This document shows positions 14,387 through 21,187 of a stretch of 21,187 nucleotides of DNA, in pieces (the first letter of the stretch is position 1; every line of letters begins with the position of its first letter). The translations under genes were made by a program, and so were the position numbers. Source of the stretch: Deltaproteobacteria bacterium (GTDB taxonomy: Bacteria > Desulfobacterota > Desulfarculia > Adiutricales > Adiutricaceae); NCBI GenBank assembly GCA_031277995.1, contig JAITLH010000196.1, forward strand, positions 1-21,187. The letters run 5' to 3'. The notes beneath the pieces were generated by a model. The model had not been told where the DNA came from and made no database searches. It saw only the letters and a program-made list of their open reading frames with translations.

Positions 14387-17134
14387 TTAGGGAGTGTCCG
14401 CGGGAAAGGGTATGAAGGGAGGCTGGAAGCGTTCCACCTGATGGACTTCATACTTTAGGGCCATGAGGGCGTTTAGCAGTTCTTGCAACTGGGAATAGTC
14501 TTTGACCGGCACCCTAAACCAGAGCTGGTTGGGGTATTCGGTTGACTGCTGAAACTCGGCGATCCTGGCCGAATGTTCGACCATGGTGGCGATGACGTTG
14601 GTTAGGTATTTGGCGTCAAAGAGTTTAACCTTGATAAAGATGTCAGTGGCCGTGTCCAGGGGCTGACTGTTGGCCCAAGAAACCGAGACGAACCGGGTTT
14701 TGTCGAGGGCGGCCAAGGAGGGACAGTTGGCCGAGTGTATGGAGACCCCTTTTATCTGGGTCAAAAAGCCCACGATGGGTTCGCCCGGCATGGGACAGCA
14801 GCATTTGGGAAAGTTGACGGAGATGTTTTCTTGGCCGTCAACCAGGATCATGGGCGTTAGGCGTTCGTTTACGTGTTTGGGGGTGACGGGCAGGGTTAGG
14901 GGTTTTTCCGGCTCGGGAGGGGTCACCTCGAGACCGGGTTTAATGGCGTCGATGATCGTTTTGATTTTTAACCGACCGGTGCCCACGGCCAAGTTAAGAT
15001 CGTCAAGGGTGGCGTAGCCCAGATCCGCCAAAACGTTGGGGCTTAGTTTGGCCTTGGAGAGCTTGTGGCGGGTCATGGCGCCCTTGATGGCTTCCTCGCC
15101 CTTTTTGGTGTTTTCCTTTCTCTCCTGGGCGGACAAAAACTGGCGGATCTTGTATTTGGCCTTGGGGGAAACGACGTATCTTAGCCAGTCGGGCTTGACG
15201 TTGGGAGTGGTGCCGGTAATGATCTTCACAACGTCCCCGCTCTCTAAGGTATGTCGGATGGGGCGCATGGCGTCGTTGACCGTGGCCCCATGGCATAGGT
15301 TACCAACGTCGGTGTGAACCGAGTAGGCGAAATCCAAGACCGTGCTCCCGGCCGGAAGTTCCAAGGGCATTCCGGCTGGGGTCATGGGGTATATGAATTT
15401 GTCCGGGGCCAGGGATTCCTTTAACGAGCTTAGGAAAGCGGCGGGATCCGAGATGTTTTGCCAATTGATGATTTTTTTTAGGGCGTTTATCCGGTCCAGT
15501 TCCTCGGGGGAGGTGACCCCGCCTTCCTTATAGCGCCAATGGGCGGCGATGCCTTCCTCGGCGTAAAGGTGCATGGCCTTGGTCCTAATCTGAATTTCCA
15601 TTCTGTTGCTGTCAAGGCCGATGACGGCGGTGTGGAGGGATTGATAGCCGTTGCTTTTGGGGAGGCTGACGTAGTCTTTGAAGCGGCCGGGGATGGGTTT
15701 GAAGATGGTATGGATGACACCCAAGGCGTTGTAACACTGTTGCACGTCGTCGACGATAATTCGAAAGGCCATCAAGTCGTAGATCTGCTCCAAGGGCAGA
15801 TTTTGTTCGGTCATCTTCCTAAAAACGCTAAATATGTGCTTGGGGCGCCCTTCGATTAAACAAGGGATGCTCATTTCGGCCATTTTTTTGGTGAGATAGA
15901 CCTTGACTTCCTCCACGAATTCGAGTCGGTTATTCCTGGTTTGGGTAAGGGCGCTTCGGATGGTCTCATACTCAATGGGGTTTATGTAAAACAGCGACAG
16001 GTCTTCAAGCTCGGCTTGGATTTTGTGTATCCCGAGGCGGGAGGCCAAGGGGGCGAAGAAATCCAAGGTCTCCCTGGAGATGGAGATTTGTTTTTCTGGC
16101 TTCATAAAGCCCAAAGTCCGCATGTTGTGCAGTCTGTCGGCGAGCTTAACGAAGATGACCCTAAGATCGTTAAGCATGGAAATGAACATTTTCTGAAAAT
16201 TGGTAGCCTGGCGTTCCGTTTCGGAGGAAAAATTAATCTTGGCTATCTTGGTGACCCCGTCCACGATCCTGGCCACTTCCGGCCCGAATTGTTCTTCGAC
16301 GTCGGCGATGGTCACGGTCGTGTCTTCAACGGTGTCGTGAAGAAGCCCGGCGGCCACGGTGACGTCGTCAAGTTTCATTTCGGTCAAAATCGCGGCCACG
16401 GCCAGGGGATGGTTTAGGTAGGGCTCGCCGGATTTCCTGTTTTTGCCCCTATGGGCCCAGGCCGCCAAGACGTAGGCCCTGCTGACCATGTCCTCGTCGG
16501 CGTTGGGATAGGTGGCCTTGAGCGAATCGATGATCTCGCCGACGCGCACGGGGCGGCTGCTGTAAAAGGGTATGCCGTCAAGGCTTTGGAAGCCCGCCGG
16601 CGGGGACGCGGAGGGGGCGGCTTTGGGCGCCTGGTTTGGGCGCCTGGTGACCAAGGCCGAGGAAATGCCCGGATCGGTGGTGTCCAGGGCGGGCTCTTTA
16701 AGGACGGCCGAGGAGAGGTCCGGATCGGTAGCGTCCAAGGTGGGTTCGCTTAAGGGTTCCCAGTTTTGGGTGGTCAGGGCCGCGGCCGGAGTTTGGCCCA
16801 AAACCTGCTCGTCTTCGGGGGCCAAGGACCCAATGCCTGGGGCCAATGGCCCGTTGCCTGGGGCCAATGGCCCATTGCCCGCGGACGCCGTCCCATTGTC
16901 CGGGGACGCCGTCGTGTTGTCGGGGGGCCAGGCCCCGTTTTTAGGGCGCGATGAAGCGTTGTCCGGGGACGGGTTCAAGTTTTCGGGGGACAAATTCCCG
17001 TTTTCGGGGGACGGTTTCCCGTTTTCGGTTGGCGAGGGCCCGTTTTGGGAATCGTCGCGGCTTAAAACGCCGTCGGGTTTTGGGGCGTCATCCTTGTCCG
17101 AGGCGCCATTGGAGTTTTTAAGGTCTTTACTCAT
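14387..17134 (-). CDS. rel: Bifunctional (p)ppGpp synthetase/hydrolase (Rel/SpoT family) with long N-terminal repeat tail
   Basis: Predicted 915-residue stringent-response enzyme. Residues 1-190 are a Pro/Asn/Gly/Ser-rich tail with internal repeats, absent from most homologues, which are about 715-750 residues. The HD hydrolase domain is intact: His242 in NHPL, HDTVEDT (266-272), and ADRLHNMR (332-339). The synthetase domain shows RIIVDDVQQCYNALGVIH, then RFKD (484-487), then PKSNGYQSLHT (492-502) and EIQIRT. RFKD is the RxKD form of bifunctional enzymes rather than the ExDD of RelA, so both synthesis and hydrolysis of (p)ppGpp are expected. A TGS domain covers about 580-642, a Cys-rich FPKCCCPMPGEPIVGF segment about 775-790, and a C-terminal ACT domain about 830-905. 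AGGAGG lies 11 bases before ATG 17134. It sits between proS (79 bases upstream) and rlmN. Confidence 0.95.
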   Translation of the reverse strand: MSKDLKNSNGASDKDDAPKPDGVLSRDDSQNGPSPTENGKPSPENGNLSPENLNPSPDNASSRPKNGAWPPDNTTASPDNGTASAGNGPLAPGNGPLAPGIGSLAPEDEQVLGQTPAAALTTQNWEPLSEPTLDATDPDLSSAVLKEPALDTTDPGISSALVTRRPNQAPKAAPSASPPAGFQSLDGIPFYSSRPVRVGEIIDSLKATYPNADEDMVSRAYVLAAWAHRGKNRKSGEPYLNHPLAVAAILTEMKLDDVTVAAGLLHDTVEDTTVTIADVEEQFGPEVARIVDGVTKIAKINFSSETERQATNFQKMFISMLNDLRVIFVKLADRLHNMRTLGFMKPEKQISISRETLDFFAPLASRLGIHKIQAELEDLSLFYINPIEYETIRSALTQTRNNRLEFVEEVKVYLTKKMAEMSIPCLIEGRPKHIFSVFRKMTEQNLPLEQIYDLMAFRIIVDDVQQCYNALGVIHTIFKPIPGRFKDYVSLPKSNGYQSLHTAVIGLDSNRMEIQIRTKAMHLYAEEGIAAHWRYKEGGVTSPEELDRINALKKIINWQNISDPAAFLSSLKESLAPDKFIYPMTPAGMPLELPAGSTVLDFAYSVHTDVGNLCHGATVNDAMRPIRHTLESGDVVKIITGTTPNVKPDWLRYVVSPKAKYKIRQFLSAQERKENTKKGEEAIKGAMTRHKLSKAKLSPNVLADLGYATLDDLNLAVGTGRLKIKTIIDAIKPGLEVTPPEPEKPLTLPVTPKHVNERLTPMILVDGQENISVNFPKCCCPMPGEPIVGFLTQIKGVSIHSANCPSLAALDKTRFVSVSWANSQPLDTATDIFIKVKLFDAKYLTNVIATMVEHSARIAEFQQSTEYPNQLWFRVPVKDYSQLQELLNALMALKYEVHQVERFQPPFIPFPADTP
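16646..16747 (-). repeat. Tandem 51-bp duplication inside the rel 5' part
   Basis: Residues 130-146 (EPTLDATDPDLSSAVLK) and 147-163 (EPALDTTDPGISSALVT) of Rel are adjacent 17-residue copies encoded by a 51-bp DNA duplication. They lie in the variable tail before the hydrolase domain. Confidence 0.85.
16814..17047 (-). repeat. Degenerate short repeats encoding the Rel N-terminal tail
   Basis: Residues 30-107 of Rel consist of loosely repeated units of six to ten residues, such as NGKPSPE, NGNLSPE, NLNPSPD, NTTASPD, and then NGPLAPG twice. The DNA shows matching near-identical stretches, for example GTTTTCGGGGGAC. The encoded segment should be disordered. Confidence 0.8.
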
Positions 17135-17213
17135 TTGAAGAAGACCTCCTAAGGTTAAAAGTTGTTAAAGGCCGGCTAAACTTTTTTGGGCCGGGGTCGC
17201 CCTTTGGCGAAGG

Positions 17214-19070
17214 TTAAGCCAAGGCCTTGTCGCGCGAATCTTTTATGGCCCGGGCCGCCGTTTCCAAAGGCAACATGGTTACCTCTCGGCTTTCGCGTTC
17301 TTTTAATTCCACTTGACCGTTATTAAGTCCCTTTTCCGAGACGGTCACCCGTAAAGGGAGTCCCAAGAGATCGGCGTCTTTGAATTTCAGACCGGGGCGC
17401 TCGTCGCGGTCATCCAAAAGCGTTTCCACCCCTAGGTCGGTCAATTCGTCGTAGAGTTTTAAGGTGGCTTCGATAACTTTCTCGTTTTGGACCTGGAGCG
17501 GCAAGAGGGCCACCTGGAAGGGGGCCAAGGCCATGGGCCAAATGATGCCGTCTTTGTCGTGGTTTTGTTCAACCGAGGCGGCCACCGTTCGGCCCAAACC
17601 GATTCCGTAGCAGCCCATGATGATTGGGGATTCGTTCCCGTCCGGGCCCATGAATTTGGCCCCCATGGCCAGGGAGTATTTCGTCCCCAGCTTAAAAACG
17701 TGTCCCACCTCGATGCCCCTTTTGAGGGCAAGGGGGGCGCCGCAGTGGGGGCAGGGATCGCCTTGGCCGGCCACGTTTAAATCCAAGTACCCCGAAACCG
17801 CGAAGTCGCGGCCCGGTTTGGCGTTTTTGAAGTGGTAATCGGCCTCGCCGGCCCCGACCACGCCGTTATTCATGCGGCCTATGGCCAAATCGGCTAGGAT
17901 TTTGACCTTGGCCCCCACCGGGGTCACGAATCCCATGGGAACGCCCGTAATCCGCTCGGCTTCCTCGGGACTGGCCAGGGTCGGATTGGCCCCGTCCAGG
18001 GCGTTTTTGAGCTTTATTAAGTTTATCTCCCGATGGCCCGGTATGAGGACCAGGACCGGATCGCCGCCCTCGACTTCAAAGAGCATGGATTTTATGATAC
18101 TAGATTCCGGCGTTTTCATGAAGGCGGCCAGCTGCGGAACGTGCCGGCAGCCGGGGGTATGGACCTTTTCCAAGGGCGCCTCGGGGACGTCGTATATAAC
18201 GTAATCGCCGGTCTTGGCTTTTTCGATGTTCGAGGCGTAAGAGCACTTGTCGCAAAAGGCCAAGGCGTCCTCGCCGCTTTCGGCCAACACCATAAACTCA
18301 TGGGAAAAACTCCCACCGATGGGCCCGCTGTCGGCTTCGACCACGGCGAATTTCAGGCCGCAGTTGGTAAAGATATTGACGTAGGCTTGGTACATGCTCC
18401 GGTAAGAAAGATCGGCCCCGGCGTCGTCAACGTCAAAGCTGTAGGCGTCCTTCATGATAAATTCGCGGCCGCGCATCAGGCCAAAACGCGGCCTTATCTC
18501 GTCTCGGAATTTGGTCTGGATCTGGTAGAGGTTTAAGGGCAAATCCCTAAAGGAGCGCACTTCCCGGCGAACGATGTCGGTGATGACCTCCTCATGGGTG
18601 GGGCCGTAAACGCAGTCGCGGTCGTGGCGATCCTTAAAGCGCAAAAGTTCCGGGCCGTATTTGTCGAAGCGCCCGCTCTCCTTCCAAAGTTCCGCCGGCT
18701 GGACGGAGGGTAGCAAAACCTCCCTGGCGTTAAAGCGGTTCATCTCGGTTCTGATGATACGCTCGGCTTTCCTTAAACTCCTTAGGCCCATGGGTAGGTA
18801 CGAGTAGATGCCCGCGGAAAGTTTGCGAATGAGGCCGGCCCTAATCATGAGCTTGTGGCTGACGATCTCGGCCTCGGCGGGGCTCTCTTTCATGGTGGGG
18901 GCCAGATAGGCGGAAAGCCTCTGGCCGATGACCTCTCCCGTGGCGTCAACCTTGGTTTGGCCCGGGGCGTCTTGGCCAAAAGCGCCTCGGCCCGAGGCGC
19001 CGTTGTCGGAAGTATCCTTGGCCGGTTTTGCCTTGGCGTTGGCGGCTTTGGTGGAAGTATCCTGAGACAT
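17214..19070 (-). CDS. proS: Prolyl-tRNA synthetase (bacterial type with editing insertion)
   Basis: Predicted 618-residue cytoplasmic class II synthetase charging tRNA-Pro. After a low-complexity N-terminal extension of about 45 residues, RLSAYLAPTMKESPAEAEIVSHKLMIRAGLIRKLSAGIYSYLPMG matches the family N-terminus in several consecutive blocks. Motif 2 is in FRDEIRPRFGLMRGREFIMKDAYSFD (188-213) and motif 3 in GCYGIGLGRTVAA (487-499). The insertion domain that edits mischarged Ala-tRNA-Pro lies between them (about 225-440), with MLFEVEGGDPVLVLIPGHREIN and KVKILADLAIG. The anticodon-binding domain is about 515-618 (DDRDERPGLKFKDADLLGLPLRV). ATG 19070 was chosen because AGGAA lies about 10 bases upstream; an in-frame start at 19130 adds a Phe-rich segment that is implausible. 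It is the first gene of proS-rel-rlmN. Confidence 0.95.
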   Translation of the reverse strand: MSQDTSTKAANAKAKPAKDTSDNGASGRGAFGQDAPGQTKVDATGEVIGQRLSAYLAPTMKESPAEAEIVSHKLMIRAGLIRKLSAGIYSYLPMGLRSLRKAERIIRTEMNRFNAREVLLPSVQPAELWKESGRFDKYGPELLRFKDRHDRDCVYGPTHEEVITDIVRREVRSFRDLPLNLYQIQTKFRDEIRPRFGLMRGREFIMKDAYSFDVDDAGADLSYRSMYQAYVNIFTNCGLKFAVVEADSGPIGGSFSHEFMVLAESGEDALAFCDKCSYASNIEKAKTGDYVIYDVPEAPLEKVHTPGCRHVPQLAAFMKTPESSIIKSMLFEVEGGDPVLVLIPGHREINLIKLKNALDGANPTLASPEEAERITGVPMGFVTPVGAKVKILADLAIGRMNNGVVGAGEADYHFKNAKPGRDFAVSGYLDLNVAGQGDPCPHCGAPLALKRGIEVGHVFKLGTKYSLAMGAKFMGPDGNESPIIMGCYGIGLGRTVAASVEQNHDKDGIIWPMALAPFQVALLPLQVQNEKVIEATLKLYDELTDLGVETLLDDRDERPGLKFKDADLLGLPLRVTVSEKGLNNGQVELKERESREVTMLPLETAARAIKDSRDKALA

Positions 19071-19143
19071 ATTATAACTGTTCCTGACGAAAAAATCCGC
19101 TCGAGGGATAAAAAAAACAAAGAAGAACAAAAAAAAGGATCAA

Positions 19144-19180
19144 GCCCCTGAAGGCTTAGTTTTTTCCTAACTTTAGGGGC
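19144..19180 (-). terminator. Terminator- or attenuator-like hairpin in the proS leader
   Basis: GCCCCTGAAG (19144-19153) pairs with CTTTAGGGGC (19171-19180) over 10 bp including one G-T pair. On the minus strand it is followed after seven bases by a run of eight T residues (complement of 19129-19136). It lies about 75 bases before the proS start codon, so it could stop incoming transcripts or act within the leader of proS. Confidence 0.45.
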
Positions 19181-19324
19181 AAAAAAACCCAAAACCGAGA
19201 CTGCCTTCCTTTAAGGGGGCGTCGCCTTTTTGGGTTTCGCGGTTGGGCGTCTAGGGACCAAAGGGTAAAAGTTTTAACCTTAACCGGCAGCTTTGGCCCT
19301 AAACGGCTAATCCGTCAGTGAAGA

Positions 19325-19333
19325 ACTATAGCA
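19325..19333 (-). promoter_or_regulatory. Candidate extended -10 promoter for proS
   Basis: On the minus strand the sequence reads TGCTATAGT, an extended -10 element (TGn plus TATAGT, five of six). It lies in an AT-rich block with only a poor -35 (TTTATT, 17 bases upstream). It is about 255 bases before the proS ATG, which would place the hairpin at 19144-19180 inside the leader. Confidence 0.35.
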
Positions 19334-19503
19334 AGAATTTTTACAAAAATAAAGAATTATTTTAGGAAATTTATAGAACCCTTTAACCCCATTTGACGGC
19401 CATAAGGAACGGGCTTATCGATAATCGCGTCCCTAATCGAGGCTTATTTTGGCGATTTTTACTTAGATCGTTCCCAAAAAATAAAATATATGGGTCCGTC
19501 CAG

Positions 19504-19539
19504 GGGCCAAGTTAGGCTGGGCGATTCGCGGCTTGGCCC
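19504..19539 (-). terminator. Candidate terminator of the patB-like gene
   Basis: GGGCCAAG (19504-19511) and CTTGGCCC (19532-19539) form a perfect 8-bp stem with a 20-base loop, starting about 28 bases after the stop codon on the minus strand. A T-rich stretch follows about 10 to 25 bases further on. The large loop and the distance to the T-run make this weak. Confidence 0.3.
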
Positions 19540-19566
19540 AGGGGGCAAGGGTTTTGGCGCGGCCGA

Positions 19567-20739
19567 TTATTTCAGGGCTTTTTCGAGTCGTTCCAGGGCT
19601 TGGGTGAGGACGCTTTTGGGGCAGGCCACGTTCATGCGCTGAAACGAAGCGCCCGATGCCCCGAACATGGTCCCTTCGTCAAGCCAGAGCCGGGCTTTTT
19701 CGATGACGAGCTTATTGACTTCTTCGTGGCCAAGGCCCAGGGGCCCGAAATCTATCCAGATGAGGTAGGTGCCTTCGGTTGGGATTAAACGGAGCGGGGC
19801 GAGTTTTTCTTTAAAAAACTCTTGGCAAAGCGCCAAGTTTTTTTCCAGGTATTCCAAAAGCTCGGTTAGCCAGGCTTCCCCGTGGTCGTAGGCGGCTTGG
19901 CAGGCGGCCAGGCCCATGACGTTAAGTTGGCTTAAGCCCGAGCGGCTAATCTCGGTTTTGAACTTACGCCTAAGTTCGGCGTTGGCGATAAAGACGTTGG
20001 AACTATGGAGACCGGCCAGGTTAAAGGTTTTGCTGGGCGCGGTCAAAACGACGCTTATGTCTTCCAGTTCTTTCATGACCGAGGTTAGCACGAGGTGTTT
20101 TCGGTCGCCAAACACGAAATCGCAATGTATTTCGTCCGAAACGATTAGGCAGCCATGCTTAAGGCAGATTTGGCCCAGGGTTTGGAGCTCTTCAAAGGAC
20201 CAGACTCGGCTTACGGGATTGTGGGGGCTGCATAGGAAAAGGAGTTTGGCCCCCTCGGAGACGATTTTTTTCTCCAGATCCTCAAAATCCATGTAATAAC
20301 GCCCATCCCGGTAAACGAGGGGGTTATCGACCAAGCGGCGGCCGTTTTCCCGAACCGTTCCAAAAAATGGGTAATAGACCGGGGACTGAATCACGACCCG
20401 GTCATCGGGGTTGGTAAAGGCCCTTACGGCCGTGGCCAGGGCGTAGACCACCCCCGGGGTTTTGACTATCGATCTGGGCGAAAAGGCGTGGCCAAAGCGC
20501 CTTTCAAACCAGCCGACCACGCTTTGATAATAGTCGTCCTTAACGTCGGTATAACCAAATATCCCGTGTTTGGCCACCTTAACCAAGCGTTCGATTACCT
20601 CGGGCGGGGTTTTAAAATCCATGTCGGCTACCCACATCGGGAGTAAGCCCTCGGGCATGCCCCGTTCCAGGGCGAAGTCATACTTTACGCAATTGGTGTT
20701 TTCCCTGGGGACTATCTCGTCAAAGTCATATTTGCTCAT
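19567..20739 (-). CDS. patB: PLP-dependent C-S lyase/aminotransferase, PatB/MalY family
   Basis: Predicted 390-residue cytoplasmic fold-type I PLP enzyme. The start MSKYDFDEIVPRENTNCVKYD and LPMWVADMDFKTPPEV (33-48) are typical of the PatB/MalY group of cystathionine beta-lyases. The PLP site is complete: Asn174 in SPHNPVSRVW, Asp202 in SDEIHCDFVF, the Schiff-base Lys237 in APSKTFNLAGLHSSNVF, and Arg368 in FQRMN, which binds the substrate carboxylate. Expected activity is beta-elimination of sulfur amino acids (cystathionine to homocysteine, or cysteine to pyruvate) or a related transamination; sequence alone does not separate these. AAGAGAA lies 5-11 bases before ATG 20739. The gene stands alone, with long non-coding gaps on both sides. 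Confidence 0.92.
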   Translation of the reverse strand: MSKYDFDEIVPRENTNCVKYDFALERGMPEGLLPMWVADMDFKTPPEVIERLVKVAKHGIFGYTDVKDDYYQSVVGWFERRFGHAFSPRSIVKTPGVVYALATAVRAFTNPDDRVVIQSPVYYPFFGTVRENGRRLVDNPLVYRDGRYYMDFEDLEKKIVSEGAKLLFLCSPHNPVSRVWSFEELQTLGQICLKHGCLIVSDEIHCDFVFGDRKHLVLTSVMKELEDISVVLTAPSKTFNLAGLHSSNVFIANAELRRKFKTEISRSGLSQLNVMGLAACQAAYDHGEAWLTELLEYLEKNLALCQEFFKEKLAPLRLIPTEGTYLIWIDFGPLGLGHEEVNKLVIEKARLWLDEGTMFGASGASFQRMNVACPKSVLTQALERLEKALK

Positions 20740-20819
20740 GGTTCTCTTTTCATACGTTTTGGGGTTAGTGGTTTACGGCCAAGCCAGGCCGGTCCGATGG
20801 TCGGTTAATTGCCGCGGCT

Positions 20820-20852
20820 CCCCGGCGGCCAAAATTTTTTTGGCCGCCGGGG
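20820..20852. other. Perfect 15-bp hairpin upstream of the patB-like gene
   Basis: CCCCGGCGGCCAAAA (20820-20834) and TTTTGGCCGCCGGGG (20838-20852) pair perfectly around a TTT loop, about 80 bases before the patB-like start codon. No T-run follows on either strand, so it is not a classic terminator. It may be an operator, a structured leader, or a terminator for an unseen gene. Confidence 0.65.
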
Positions 20853-20904
20853 GGCTAGCCAAAAATCAACAAGTTGGCCCCAATTTTCGAACGGGCCCGC
20901 CAAG

Positions 20905-21003
20905 GGGTCTAATAGCCCCGTGGCGGCCCTCGAGGTACTGGTAGCGTCAATAATGGCTTCGGGGGCCCCGAAGCGCTCCCAGGGGCCTTTACGGCCGTTT
21001 AAA
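20905..21003 (-). repeat. Third, inverted and diverged copy of the 97-bp dispersed element
   Basis: Read on the minus strand, this begins TTTAAACGGCCGT and ends GGCCGCCACGGGGCTATTAGACCC. These match the ends of the copies at 11163-11383. Overall length is almost equal (99 versus about 97), but the middle third differs. Conserved ends with a variable centre suggest a mobile or recombining repeat family. Confidence 0.65.
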
Positions 21004-21115
21004 GGGCATGTTTGAAGGGTACCAGATCTTGGCCCAAAGGCCTAGGGCTTGGGGGGGCCCAAAGCGAGATTTTTTCGCGCGTCCCTTCCCGGTTAAATTT
21101 GCCGGCAATTCCATT

Positions 21116-21187
21116 GGGGTTATTTTCCGCTGGTTACGTTGGGGCGCTTATTTGCCGGGGTTATTTTCCTGGGGTTACGTTGGGGCG
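21116..21187 (+). repeat. Start of a 41-bp tandem repeat, cut by the window end
   Basis: GGGGTTATTTTCC begins at 21116 and again at 21157, and each copy continues to GGTTACGTTGGGGCG with a few changes between. A partial related segment (ATTTGCCGG) precedes the first copy near 21098. The array may continue beyond base 21187. Confidence 0.7.

Larger units (their letters stand above)
19071..19566. other. Intergenic region between the patB-like gene and proS
   Basis: No gene is seen. Next to proS is a hairpin (19144-19180) and an inverted repeat AAACCCAAAA/TTTTGGGTTT (19185-19194 and 19228-19237). An AT-rich block at 19318-19380 contains a promoter-like element on the minus strand. Near the patB-like gene end lies an inverted repeat (19504-19539) that may terminate it. 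Confidence 0.6.
20740..21187. other. Non-coding right edge with hairpin and repeats
   Basis: No gene is supported in these 448 bases. They contain a 15-bp perfect hairpin (20820-20852), an inverted diverged copy of the element found at 11163-11383 (20905-21003), and the first copies of a 41-bp tandem repeat (21116-21187) that runs out of the window. The short frames crossing this area are built from these repeats. Confidence 0.65.

Noticed and set aside
19071..19076. TATAAT as a -10 element directly before proS
   Set aside because: It touches the start codon and has no suitable -35; transcription would begin inside the gene.
1..21187. tRNA or rRNA genes
   Set aside because: No cloverleaf with a GGTTCRANNCC arm or conserved rRNA segment was noticed in the non-coding gaps; a covariance-model scan would be the decisive test.

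Overview
The window looks like chromosomal DNA of a Gram-negative bacterium of moderately high GC. The best guess is a Deltaproteobacteria/Desulfobacterota-type organism. This rests on gene content: a Liv-type ABC importer, a sigma-54-dependent response regulator, a bifunctional RxKD-type Rel, and a TrmB-type regulator. No rRNA, tRNA, transposase, integrase, phage gene or CRISPR array was seen. The lineage call is inference from gene style, not from a phylogenetic marker.

Left half, plus strand: about 1 kb of repeat-rich non-coding DNA; a TrmB-family regulator (1004-1801); a 630-base repeat-rich gap; an M18 aminopeptidase (2432-3856); the five-gene branched-chain amino acid-type ABC importer livK-livH-livM-livG-livF (4129-9130) with hairpins after livK and after livM; and a sigma-54 response regulator (9319-10809) with no kinase gene in the window.

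Middle: 10810-11567 is non-coding, with an exact-length 11-bp tandem array, two copies of a dispersed element of about 97 bp, and a terminator-like hairpin. A minus-strand gene follows (11568-12482). Its C-terminus matches the NrtR winged-helix domain and its N-terminal half matches a Nudix domain that has lost its catalytic box. Upstream of it, at 12634-13169, is a tandem repeat of about 157 bp carrying palindromic GATAnTATC sites, three pairs of which are spaced exactly 42 bp apart. This regulator plus array is the most unusual feature of the window.

Right half, minus strand: a housekeeping cluster transcribed right to left as proS, then rel (ppGpp synthetase/hydrolase), then rlmN. All three concern translation or its starvation response. 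A 500-base gap separates it from a patB/malY-type PLP C-S lyase or aminotransferase (19567-20739). The right edge is non-coding, with a 15-bp perfect hairpin, a third diverged inverted copy of the 97-bp element, and the start of a 41-bp tandem repeat cut by the window end.

Two traits recur. Several conserved proteins (LivM, Rel, ProS, RlmN, the response regulator) carry low-complexity extensions. The intergenic DNA is dominated by degenerate TTGGCC/GGCCAA-rich and other short repeats.
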